In this document: positions 16,688-24,380 of the stretch, in pieces
How positions within the stretch are numbered: position 1 is the first letter of the stretch
Layout: every line of letters begins with the position of its first letter
Source: Planctomycetota bacterium
GTDB taxonomy: Bacteria > Planctomycetota > Phycisphaerae > Phycisphaerales > UBA1924
DNA: 64,000 nucleotides
Direction: 5' to 3'
NCBI GenBank assembly: GCA_024276195.1
Contig: JAJRXR010000052.1
Location: forward strand, 1 to 64,000
The notes under the pieces: model-generated
The model's database searches: none
Seen by the model: only the letters and a program-made list of their open reading frames with translations
Told to the model about the DNA's origin: nothing
Program-made: the position numbers and the translations under genes

Positions 16688-18079
16688 TCACACCTCCACA
16701 ACCTCCCCCCACACCGGCGCCTTCGCCTTGAGCATCAGCACTTCGTCGATCTTCTCGCTCAGGGCCTTTCGCTGGCGGTCCTCGCCGTGGATGAGGTAGA
16801 CGCGCGGGCCGGAGTCGCGCATAGCGCCGAGCCACTCGACAAGTTCGGTCTGCCCGGCGTGGGCGGAGAAGCCGCCGATGGTGTGGATGTTGGCGTTCAC
16901 GCGGATGTCGTCGCCCATGACGCGGACCTTGCGTGAGCCATCGACCAGGCGGCGCCCGAGCGTGCCGTCGCCCTGATAGCCGACGAAGATCACGTGCGTC
17001 TCGGGGCGTCCTAAACCATGTCGCAGGTGGTGGAGGATGCGCCCGCCGGTGCACATGCCCGCGGCGGAGATGATGACCACGCCATCGCCCATCGGGTTGA
17101 GCGACATCGAATCCTGCGCGGACTTGGTAAAGCGCAGCCCAGGGAAGCTCAGGCAGAGCTCCCCGGAGTCGATCAGCTCCCAGCACTCGTCGTCGAACAG
17201 CTCACGATGGCGTCGGTACAGGTCTGTTGCGCTTGTGGCCATGGGTGAGTCGATGTAGACCTTCGGATCCTCGACAATGCCCTCGCGGCGCATCCCCCCG
17301 ATGAAGTAGATCAGCTGCTGCGTGCGCCCCACGGCGAACGACGGGATCAGCACCTTGCCCTTGGGCGTGCGCGCTTTGTTGATGATCTCACCGAGTTCGG
17401 CGATGGAATCATCGATCGAGCGGTGGTCGCGGTCGCCGTAGGTGGATTCGAGGAAGACGACGTCGGCGCTGTCAAAGGTCACCGGGTCGCGCAGGAGGGG
17501 CGCGCCCCTGGGGCCGATATCGCCCGAGAAGACGACGGTTTTGCGCGCGCCGTTGTCCTCGAGTTCAAACAGCACGCTCGCGGCGCCGAGGATGTGCCCC
17601 GCGTCCACCCACTTGACCCGAACACCCGGCGCCACCTCGACGAGCGTGTCAAACGGAACGCGCTGGAACATGGGCATCACGCGATCAACGTCGCTCGCGG
17701 TGTACAGCGCCTGGGCGGGCGGGCGCCCGCGCTTGCCCCGGTACTTGTTGGCGCGGTTGGCCGAGGATTCCTGGATGTGGGCCGAGTCGCGCAGGAGGAT
17801 GTCGCACAGCTCGATCGTCGCGCCCGTCGCGAAGATCGGGGCGTCAAACCCGTGGCGCGGCAGCAGCGGCAATCGCCCGGAGTGGTCCAGGTGCGCGTGC
17901 GTCAGCACCACGGCATCGAGACGCCCGGGGTCGATCGGGGGCATGCGCCGGTTCTTGGCCTCGGTGTGGGCGCCCCCCTGGTGCAGGCCGAACTCGACCA
18001 GGACGCGGGCTTTGGAGGTTTCGACGAGGTAGCAGGAGCCTGTCACTTCGCCCGCGGCGCCGAGGACTTGGATTCTCAT
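16688..18079 (-). CDS. MBL-fold beta-CASP RNA nuclease
   Basis: A 463-residue metallo-beta-lactamase nuclease of the beta-CASP group (RNase J/CPSF73/YsnF relatives). The metal motif LTHAHLDHSG (H61, H63, D65, H66), a later DAGHILGAAS (H162) and FSGDIG (D187) supply two-metal ligands. The beta-CASP cap follows, with VGRTQQLIYF and DSPMA, and the C-terminal HTIGGFSAHAGQTEL and LIHGEDRQR motifs. It most likely processes RNA. The ATG at 18079 is preceded by a remnant of another gene. Two copies of its 3' end lie further left. Confidence 0.9.
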   Translation of the reverse strand: MRIQVLGAAGEVTGSCYLVETSKARVLVEFGLHQGGAHTEAKNRRMPPIDPGRLDAVVLTHAHLDHSGRLPLLPRHGFDAPIFATGATIELCDILLRDSAHIQESSANRANKYRGKRGRPPAQALYTASDVDRVMPMFQRVPFDTLVEVAPGVRVKWVDAGHILGAASVLFELEDNGARKTVVFSGDIGPRGAPLLRDPVTFDSADVVFLESTYGDRDHRSIDDSIAELGEIINKARTPKGKVLIPSFAVGRTQQLIYFIGGMRREGIVEDPKVYIDSPMATSATDLYRRHRELFDDECWELIDSGELCLSFPGLRFTKSAQDSMSLNPMGDGVVIISAAGMCTGGRILHHLRHGLGRPETHVIFVGYQGDGTLGRRLVDGSRKVRVMGDDIRVNANIHTIGGFSAHAGQTELVEWLGAMRDSGPRVYLIHGEDRQRKALSEKIDEVLMLKAKAPVWGEVVEV

Positions 18080-18261
18080 GTGATCATGGTATCAACACGG
18101 ACGAAGGCGTAGCGCCACCTGTTGCTCGTCCAGGCGTCGATGTGCTCCGTGAAAAACTTGATAAACAGGGGCGTCACCGACCAGCCGACGAGCGTGAGTG
18201 TGACGGTCAGCACGCCGATGAGCGTGTCGCCCTTGACGCTTGATTCGGAGCGGGTCGTCAC
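18076..18261 (-). pseudogene. truncated EamA/DMT-family transporter, N-terminal remnant
   Basis: About 61 codons from a GTG at 18261. It reads TLIGVLTVTLTLVGWSVTPL then FIKFFTEHIDAWTSNRWRYAF, the first membrane helix and following loop of EamA-type drug/metabolite exporters (normally about 290 residues, ten helices). Homology stops abruptly after YAF and the frame ends within a few codons, overlapping the nuclease start. The other nine helices are missing. It is a deletion remnant, apparently cut at the nuclease junction. Confidence 0.7.
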
Positions 18262-18280
18262 GGGCAGAGGCTCGGGCCAA

Positions 18281-18343
18281 CCGAGCCGCGAGCGTGAGCT
18301 CGTGAACAGGGTGAGCCGGCGCGAGCTCACGCTCGCGGCTCGG
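18281..18343. repeat. GAGCCGCGAGCGTGAGCTCG palindrome, copy 1
   Basis: A perfect 22-bp stem with a 19-nt loop between the transporter remnant and crcB. The same 20-nt arms recur at 28801-28858. Confidence 0.9.
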
Positions 18344-18371
18344 ACGGATCCCGGTCGAGTAGACTCATGCG

Positions 18372-18779
18372 ATGGTCAAGCTCCTCTTGCTCTTCACCGC
18401 CGGCGGCCTCGGCACGCTCCTGCGCTTCGGGGTCAACCACTGGACCCAGGAGCTCGTCCGGGGCACACTCGCCGAGACGGTCCACGTCTGGACCATCGGG
18501 ATCAACGTGCTCGGGTGCTTCCTCATCGGGGTGCTCACGCCCCTGCTCACCCATCAGCTCGACATCCGCGAGGAGTGGCGCCTGGCGATCCTCGTCGGGC
18601 TTCTCGGGGGCTTTACGACGTTCTCGACCTTCGGCTTTGAGCTGTTCGGCCTGCTCGAGAAGGGACACGCCGTCCGCGCGGGGGTCTACGCTCTGTCAAG
18701 CGTCGGGCTCGGGCTCGGGGCGGTGTGGCTCGGCTGGATGCTGGCGGTTCGCCTCGGGGCGACGCCAGTGGGCGCATAG
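18372..18779 (+). CDS. crcB: fluoride exporter CrcB/FluC
   Basis: A 135-residue four-helix membrane protein. Family motifs are GGLGTLLRF near the N-terminus, the pore asparagine in GINVLGCFLIG, and the GGFTTFSTFGFE motif holding the central sodium site and the phenylalanine box. Two copies form the dual-topology channel that expels fluoride. The start overlaps no other gene; the long palindrome lies just upstream. I looked for a fluoride riboswitch in the 90 bp before the start and did not find its conserved core. Confidence 0.93.
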   Translation: MVKLLLLFTAGGLGTLLRFGVNHWTQELVRGTLAETVHVWTIGINVLGCFLIGVLTPLLTHQLDIREEWRLAILVGLLGGFTTFSTFGFELFGLLEKGHAVRAGVYALSSVGLGLGAVWLGWMLAVRLGATPVGA

Positions 18780-18804
18780 ACGCCCTCGGGGGAGGAGCGG
18801 ATCG

Positions 18805-19278
18805 ATGGTGCTGTACATCATCAGGCACGGCAAGGCCGAGCCCTCGGCTCCGACCGGGCGCGACCGCGACCGCGTCCTGCGCCCCAAAGGACACCGCCAG
18901 AGCGACCACCTCGGGCGCACGCTCGACAGCGCCCCCCAGCGCCCGTCGCTCATCATCACCAGCACCTACCGGCGCGCGCACGAGACCGCCGAACGGATCA
19001 ACGGCGCCCTGGGTGTCGAGTTCATCAGTGACACGCGCCTGTGCGTTGATGAGCCGGTCTCGCTCGTGATTGATCTGATCTGTGAGCACGCCGGACGCGG
19101 GTCGATGTGCCTCGTCGGGCACAACCCGCAGCTCGAATACCTGTGCGCCGCCCTGGCCGGAGGCCCGACCGCGCCGCCCGTGCGCGTGCGCACGGGCGAG
19201 GCGTTCGCCTTCGAGCTCGATCCCGAGAGCCCGCTGGACGGCGCCCGCCCGCTCGAACGATTCAGGCTCGACTCCTGA
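18805..19278 (+). CDS. sixA: phosphohistidine phosphatase SixA
   Basis: A 157-residue histidine phosphatase. The catalytic RHG motif is at residues 7-9 (IIRHGKAE) and the second histidine at H106 (LVGHNPQLEYL). SixA removes phosphate from histidine phosphotransfer proteins such as ArcB or PTS components. GGAGGAG lies about ten bases before the ATG. It is 25 bp downstream of crcB and probably co-transcribed, though no functional link is known. Confidence 0.88.
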   Translation: MVLYIIRHGKAEPSAPTGRDRDRVLRPKGHRQSDHLGRTLDSAPQRPSLIITSTYRRAHETAERINGALGVEFISDTRLCVDEPVSLVIDLICEHAGRGSMCLVGHNPQLEYLCAALAGGPTAPPVRVRTGEAFAFELDPESPLDGARPLERFRLDS

Positions 19279-19310
19279 ACCGGGCTCAAGGGCGCAATTA
19301 CCAAGAAATA

Positions 19311-19383
19311 TGGAGCGACGGGGACTCGAACCCCGAACTTCCAGCTTGCAAAGCTGGCACTCTACCAGTTGAGTTACCGCCCC
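19311..19383 (-). tRNA. tRNA-Ala (anticodon TGC)
   Basis: On the minus strand the sequence folds as a 73-nt tRNA: acceptor GGGGCGG with TCGCTCC, D arm TAACTCAACTGGTAGAGT, anticodon stem CCAGC/GCTGG around loop TTTGCAA (anticodon TGC), and T arm CGGGG-TTCGAGT-CCCCG. Discriminator base is A; CCA is not encoded. Confidence 0.95.
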
Positions 19384-19486
19384 GGAACGCTCTGGCGCAG
19401 CGCCAGACGCCCCGAGTCTAGGCGATCCGGCGTGCGGCGCGCCCTTGGCGTGTATGCTCCTGGCCCCGAAGTGCATGGAGAGCACG

Positions 19487-20494
19487 ATGAGAACCGAGCC
19501 GACGACACCCCCCGCCCGACCGAGCCCCGCCCGCTGCCTCGCGGGCTTCCTGATCCCAGCGGTCTGCCTGTCGGGCGCGCTGGCCCAGAGCGACCCGCCC
19601 CCGCCCGGGCAGCCCCCCGAAGCGGACGCGGTCCTCGCGGCGGACCAGGGCGCCGAGCAGATTGAACACGCCCGCCCCCCCGCCTTCACGCTCACCCTCG
19701 GCGCCAGCGCCAGCTACCGCTTCGATTCTGAGTTCGACAGCGGCTCGAGCGACGTCTCCATCGCCCGCGTCGGCGCCTCCGCCGAGGGCGCCTTCCTCGT
19801 CGGCGACCGCTCCATGCTCACCCTCACCCTCGCCACAGAGCACTCCTTCTACGACTTCGCCCCCATGGGCGTGCTCGTCCCGGGCGGGGTCGACCCGTTC
19901 GGGAGCATCCACGACTACAGCGCCAGAGCACGCTTCTCCTCCCAGATCAACCGGACCTGGTCCGTCATCGTCGGCGGCGGCGTCAACTCCTCCGGCGAAT
20001 CCTCCGCCAACTTCAGCGACACCCTCACCTACAACGTCCTCGGTGGCGCAACGTACAGGGTCAACGATGCGCTCAGCATCGGCGGCGCCCTCGTCATCAC
20101 CACCCGCCTCGAAGACGAGATCACCGCCTTCCCCATCCCCATCATCACCTGGAACATCGACGATCGCTGGCGCCTCGAATCCAAGGGCTTCGGGATGCTC
20201 CTCTCGTACAAGGCGTCGGACACGGTCCGCGTTGGTCTCGAGGGCATGTACGAACGGCGCGAGTACCGCCTCGACGACACGGGTCCGCTGGCTGCGGGCG
20301 TGGTGCGCGAGGTCCGCCTGCCCGCCGGGCTGTGGGTCGAGTGGAAGCCGGCGGCGCACATCACGCTCGAGGGCACGCTCGGAGCCGACATCTACGTCGA
20401 GTTCGAGTCGTACACCAGCGCCGGCGTCCGCTTCGCCGACGACCTGACCGACCCCGCGATCTACGCCGGCCTGACGCTCAGCTACCGCTTCTAA
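19487..20494 (+). CDS. outer-membrane beta-barrel protein (DUF6268-like)
   Basis: A 335-residue protein with a signal peptide (cleavage near SGALAQ, residue 34) followed by a Pro-rich linker. From about residue 65 onward alternating amphipathic strands run to a C-terminal SYRF, the terminal aromatic signature of outer-membrane barrels. I chose the ATG at 19487 because GGAG lies seven bases upstream. Its stop and the cyclophilin stop are five bases apart, convergent. The DUF6268 assignment is from pattern memory and is tentative; the barrel call is stronger. Confidence 0.75.
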   Translation: MRTEPTTPPARPSPARCLAGFLIPAVCLSGALAQSDPPPPGQPPEADAVLAADQGAEQIEHARPPAFTLTLGASASYRFDSEFDSGSSDVSIARVGASAEGAFLVGDRSMLTLTLATEHSFYDFAPMGVLVPGGVDPFGSIHDYSARARFSSQINRTWSVIVGGGVNSSGESSANFSDTLTYNVLGGATYRVNDALSIGGALVITTRLEDEITAFPIPIITWNIDDRWRLESKGFGMLLSYKASDTVRVGLEGMYERREYRLDDTGPLAAGVVREVRLPAGLWVEWKPAAHITLEGTLGADIYVEFESYTSAGVRFADDLTDPAIYAGLTLSYRF

Positions 20495-20499
20495 TCGCC

Positions 20500-21582
20500 C
20501 TACCGATCCACCGGCGAGCGGACCGGCTTCGAGACCCGATCCGGCTCCTCGCCCAGCGGCGGGGCATCCACAAGGCGCGCCGAGAGAATCATCGGCGGGT
20601 CCACCGGGCGATTCTTCTCCCCCACCTCGACCGCGCCGATCCGCTCGATCACCCCGGCGCCCGAGATCGCCTCCGCGAACGCGGTGTACCGCCCGTCGAG
20701 ATGGGCCGTGCCCTCGCGGCTGAGGCAGATGAAAATCTGCGACCCGTTGGAGTTCGGGTCGTCGGACCGCGCCATCGAGACGACCCCGAAGTCATGCCTG
20801 AGCGTCGTCTGCTCAAGATCCAGGAAGTATCCGGGTCCGCCCGAGCCGCCGCCCGAAGGGTCGCCCGTCTGGATGACAAACGGCGCCCCGTTGGGCAGCG
20901 TCGCGACGACGCGGTGGAAGAGGATGTCGGTGTAGAACCCGCCCTCGACGAGGTGGCGGAAGTTGAACGCGGTGTTGGGCGCCGCGTCCGGGCGGAGACG
21001 CAGGCGGATCTCACCGGCGGTCGTTTCGAGGAGGACGTGCTGATCGACGTAGGCGCGGATGCCCGAGTAGATGATCTCGCGCTCGCTCGGGCCTCCGAGG
21101 CCGCTCTGGTGGCGCAGCTTGAGGCGCTCATCCTCGAACATGACCCGCCCGCGCCCGATGACCGGGAGCATCGGGTTCTGCTCGGACATGTTCATGGCGT
21201 AGTTGGGCGTGAGCATGGGCTGGAGGACGAGCGGCGCACCGACGGGCGCCCCGTCGAGCACGAGCTGGGCGTACAGAACAACGGGCGATTCCGTTCTCCA
21301 GAGCGAGGGGAACAGGGCCGCCAGATCGACGCGCCCGGAGGCGCCGGGGGCTGTCTCTTTCGCCCGGGCGACGCCGCGCTCGCGCAGCTCGATCTCGATC
21401 TCGCCCGCGAAGTTGTCGGGCGTCTGGACCACCACCGCCATCGGCCGGTCGCGCCCGTAATACAGCCGCTCGGGCGTGAGCTGGGCCAGCGCCCCGGTCG
21501 CGGTCAGGGCGAGAGCCACCGCGGCGCCAAACGCGGACAAACCCCGGGGAGCACATCGGATGGATCTGGGTGCGAAGCTCAT
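20500..21582 (-). CDS. secreted cyclophilin-type peptidyl-prolyl isomerase
   Basis: A 360-residue exported protein. A signal peptide ends near ATGALAQ (residue 34). Residues about 35-175 form an N-terminal domain of unknown family. From about residue 178 a cyclophilin domain reads LLETTAGEIRLRL, TAFNFRHLVEGGFY, ILFHRVV (catalytic-site arginine), FVIQTGDPSGGGSGGPGY and NSNGSQIFICL. It should isomerise prolyl bonds in the periplasm. The extra N-terminal domain is the unusual part; planctomycete cyclophilins often carry such extensions. Confidence 0.88.
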   Translation of the reverse strand: MSFAPRSIRCAPRGLSAFGAAVALALTATGALAQLTPERLYYGRDRPMAVVVQTPDNFAGEIEIELRERGVARAKETAPGASGRVDLAALFPSLWRTESPVVLYAQLVLDGAPVGAPLVLQPMLTPNYAMNMSEQNPMLPVIGRGRVMFEDERLKLRHQSGLGGPSEREIIYSGIRAYVDQHVLLETTAGEIRLRLRPDAAPNTAFNFRHLVEGGFYTDILFHRVVATLPNGAPFVIQTGDPSGGGSGGPGYFLDLEQTTLRHDFGVVSMARSDDPNSNGSQIFICLSREGTAHLDGRYTAFAEAISGAGVIERIGAVEVGEKNRPVDPPMILSARLVDAPPLGEEPDRVSKPVRSPVDR

Positions 21583-21662
21583 GGGCGCACTGTACCGCAG
21601 CGCGGCGCTCTGGTCGCGGGTCTAGCCATCACTCCGGTTTGGTTCGATCCGGGGCGCTTCGC

Positions 21663-22487
21663 TTACGGCCCGCCCACGCCCTGCCCGTCAAAACGCCCCC
21701 AAGCCTCGTTGACAGTGGTGTCGTCCTCAGCGGCTGCCGTATCAGCAAGCTGATCAGAGAGCGAGCCGCTCGAGTCTTCGAACCAGCTCACCGAGCCGTC
21801 CACGCGGAGGATGTTGAACCCGGAGGCGTGGTTGAAATACTCCTCGCCGGCGAGCGCGTCGGAGACGAGCGCAACCCCGCCGCTGAGTTGGTACAGGCGC
21901 TTCTGCCCGTTCGGGCCGATCCCTCGGTACTGATAGTTGGAGATGATCTGGGGAACCCCATCGAGCTGGAACAGATCCGCGTACCGCTCGAACGGGTGCT
22001 CGCCCCGGTGCGACGGGCAGTAGAAGACCGCCGAGGCGGGGAGAAGATGATGGGAGAAGAGCTTGCCAACGCCGTCCCACTGCCCGCTGGATTCTTCCCG
22101 CCCGCCGCTGACGTGCGGCAGACGCTGGAAGCGGAGATAGTACATGTTTCGCTGCTGGACACTCACCGATCGTCCGCCGGAGTAGGGACTGTCCGGATCA
22201 AGGAACTGGCTCATGGGCAGGGAGCCGCTATTCCCGTCGGCAAACATGTGAATCCCCAGCCCGATCTGGCGATCGTTCGAGGCGCACACCGCCTGCCGCG
22301 CGATCTCGCGCACCCGCCCGAGCGAGGGCAACAGGATGCTCATCAGCAGCGCGACGATCGCCAGCGAGACGAGCATGTCGATCAGGCTGAAGGCGCGCCG
22401 CGATCCCGCAACGCGCTGACAGGCGCACGCGGAACTCACCGAGCTAGATCTGAGACCCCCAGATCGTGGCACACAGCTCTCCTTCAT
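21663..22487 (-). CDS. prepilin-type (type II pseudopilin-like) protein
   Basis: A 274-residue protein with a long leader and then FSLIDMLVSLAIVALLMSIL (from about residue 33), the methylation/cleavage motif and hydrophobic helix of type IV pilin-like proteins. The fifth residue of the mature part is D, where almost all have E. The C-terminal body contains ILRVDGSVSWFE, similar to the H-x9-DG region of planctomycete pseudopilins. I chose the ATG at 22487 since the upstream in-frame extension is not pilin-like. No secretion genes adjoin it. Confidence 0.8.
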   Translation of the reverse strand: MKESCVPRSGGLRSSSVSSACACQRVAGSRRAFSLIDMLVSLAIVALLMSILLPSLGRVREIARQAVCASNDRQIGLGIHMFADGNSGSLPMSQFLDPDSPYSGGRSVSVQQRNMYYLRFQRLPHVSGGREESSGQWDGVGKLFSHHLLPASAVFYCPSHRGEHPFERYADLFQLDGVPQIISNYQYRGIGPNGQKRLYQLSGGVALVSDALAGEEYFNHASGFNILRVDGSVSWFEDSSGSLSDQLADTAAAEDDTTVNEAWGRFDGQGVGGP

Positions 22488-22533
22488 CGGCAGCCCCCAA
22501 ACCGTAACCCAGGGTCCACCCGACACAGGTACG

Positions 22534-22650
22534 GTATCCACAGATGGACTTACACACAAGCGCCACATCCCCCCGAACGGGGATTCTGAGGCGCAAGTGG
22601 GGATAACACCCCAGTATGCCACGAAACTATTTTCGTCATCCTGCCCACAG
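22534..22650. other. cluster of DnaA-box-like motifs in a divergent intergenic region
   Basis: Within about 120 bp lie GTATCCACA (22534-22542, one mismatch to TTATCCACA), TTACACACA (22550-22558, two mismatches), TGGGGATAA (22598-22606, one mismatch on the minus strand) and TGCCCACAG near 22642. The region separates the pseudopilin and sigma-factor starts. Replication genes are absent, so this may be chance. Confidence 0.25.
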
Positions 22651-22781
22651 GCGTGAGATTCCTCGTAAAATCAGGGCGACGGCGGCATCCCGCCCGGGCA
22701 TATTCGCGTATCTCCTTATGGAGGCCGGCTCTCGGCCTTCGCGGGTTCGGTTGATCCCGCTTTCAGACCGTGGGTAAACAC

Positions 22782-23477
22782 ATGGCCGAGTCACACCGGA
22801 ACCCAGGCGCCAAAACCGCCGGGAACCGGCGGGGTTCGATGGACACGAGCGGGTCTGCGGCGAGATCGTCGCGCCCCAAAGGCGACGACGCCCGGAGGCG
22901 TCAGGACAGGATTGATCTGGATCTCATGCAGCGAGTCTCCACCAACCAGGAAGCGGCAGTCGCCGAGCTCTACGACCGATTCGGGTCGCTGGTGTACCGC
23001 ATGGCCTTCCAGTCGCTGCCCTCGCGGGCCGAGGCCGAGGACGCGGTGCAGGAGATTTTCGTCCGACTCTGGCGGACCGCCGGTCGGTACGACCCGACCC
23101 GGGCCGCCCTGGTCACCTGGGTCATGCTCATCGCCCGCAGGCATCTGGTTGACAAGCTCCGGCGCAAGCGCGCCCGGATCAAGGCGTCAAGCCTCGACGA
23201 GTTTGAGCCCAGCACCGCCTCGGGCGTCTCCTCCGGCTCCGCCCCGCTCGCGCAGGGTGTCCGGATGGAACGCGACGAGAACTACATCACGCTTATGAAC
23301 AAGATCGACACGTTGCCCGAGCTGCAACGCACGGTTGTCACACGGGCCTATCTGGGGGGGCAGACGCTCCGCCAGATCGGCGAAGAGCTCGACACACCAC
23401 TTGGAACGATTAAGTCAGCGCTTAGCCGGGCACTCGTGCGCCTGCGTGAGCGAAGCAATGAGGAAGCCACGTCATGA
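22782..23477 (+). CDS. ECF-type RNA polymerase sigma factor
   Basis: A 231-residue sigma-70-family protein with region 2 (AVAELYDRFGSLVYRMAF, AEDAVQEIFVRLWRTAG, TWVMLIARRHLVDKLRRKR) and region 4 (LPELQRTVVTRAYLGGQT, RQIGEELDTPLGTIKSALSR). A charged N-terminal extension of about 55 residues precedes region 2. A GTG at 22770 is an alternative start. Its stop overlaps the start of the next gene by four bases (ATGA), a typical sigma/anti-sigma arrangement. Confidence 0.88.
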   Translation: MAESHRNPGAKTAGNRRGSMDTSGSAARSSRPKGDDARRRQDRIDLDLMQRVSTNQEAAVAELYDRFGSLVYRMAFQSLPSRAEAEDAVQEIFVRLWRTAGRYDPTRAALVTWVMLIARRHLVDKLRRKRARIKASSLDEFEPSTASGVSSGSAPLAQGVRMERDENYITLMNKIDTLPELQRTVVTRAYLGGQTLRQIGEELDTPLGTIKSALSRALVRLRERSNEEATS

Positions 23478-24289
23478 ATACGCGTGAGTTGCTCGAGATG
23501 ACAGTCCTTGATTCGATGGGACTGCTCGAAACACATGAGCAAGATCTGTTTGAGCGCGCTTTCGCGGACTCGCCCCCGGCGATCCGTGAGCAGGTCCGCT
23601 TTGAGCAGGCCCGCCTGGTCGATCTGACCGATCTGCTGCCCGGCGTCGAGCCCCGCGCCGAGCTGCGCGGCATCGTGATCGACACGGTGCGCCAGGCGAT
23701 GGACGAGGCCGAGGCCGCCCAGGCCGCCGAGACGCGACGCGCCCACCACACGCCCGGGCGATCCGTTCCCAGGCTGTCACGAGGCCCGCGTGTGAGCTGG
23801 GTCTGGCGCGCCGCCGCGATCGGGCTCGCGGTTTCTGTCGCGGTGCTGGGCGTCGCGCTGACGCAGTACCAGATGGACTTCAACAACCTGGAAAACGAGC
23901 TCCGCCTCGGGCAGCTCGAAGAGCTCGTCGGCGCAGAGCACCTCGACGACCTCGTCTTCAACCCTCAGACCAAGCGCGCCTTCCTCACCCCGGTTGACGC
24001 CGGCTCCCCCGCGATCGCGGCTGTCTTCTTCAACCCCGACCGCTCGGTCGCCCGCCTCTACCACAAGAACGTCGGCGCCGACGCCGGCCAGGGCACGTTC
24101 CGTCTGGTCGTGCTCGACGAGAACGACAACGTCGTCCGCGAGGTCGCCACGTTCAACTCCGAGGGACGCCGCCACGGGCTCGACGTCCGCGTTGACCTGC
24201 TCAACGAAAGCCGCCTGGGTCTGATGCAAGTCTCGCTCGATGAGGGCGACCGCCTGCTGCTCCGCAGCGACGGACTCGCCGCTGGCTGA
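23474..24289 (+). CDS. anti-sigma factor, membrane-anchored
   Basis: A 271-residue protein coupled (ATGA overlap) to the sigma gene. Residues 1-70 match the cytoplasmic anti-sigma helix pattern (DSMGLLETHEQDLFERAF ... DLTDLLPGVEPRAELR). A single membrane helix is near residues 112-130 (VWRAAAIGLAVSVAVLGVAL). The remainder is periplasmic and resembles the RskA C-terminal domain. No zinc-binding HxxxCxxC motif is present. It probably holds the sigma factor until a periplasmic signal arrives; the signal is unknown. Confidence 0.8.
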   Translation: MNTRELLEMTVLDSMGLLETHEQDLFERAFADSPPAIREQVRFEQARLVDLTDLLPGVEPRAELRGIVIDTVRQAMDEAEAAQAAETRRAHHTPGRSVPRLSRGPRVSWVWRAAAIGLAVSVAVLGVALTQYQMDFNNLENELRLGQLEELVGAEHLDDLVFNPQTKRAFLTPVDAGSPAIAAVFFNPDRSVARLYHKNVGADAGQGTFRLVVLDENDNVVREVATFNSEGRRHGLDVRVDLLNESRLGLMQVSLDEGDRLLLRSDGLAAG

Positions 24290-24343
24290 CGCGCCCGGGC
24301 GTGTGAGCGTCGCCCCGATGGACAGTTCGTTTTCTCTCTCCGG

Positions 24344-24373
24344 GGGGTCGGCCGTTCGCCGACCCCTTTTTTT
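24344..24373 (+). terminator. rho-independent terminator after the sigma/anti-sigma pair
   Basis: Perfect 9-bp stem GGGGTCGGC / GCCGACCCC with a 5-nt loop, followed by seven T residues. Confidence 0.92.
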
Positions 24374-24380
24374 GTGCGCC

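Noticed and set aside
18262-18371. Fluoride riboswitch before crcB
   Set aside because: The conserved core sequences of the fluoride aptamer are not seen; the region is occupied by a 22-bp palindrome.
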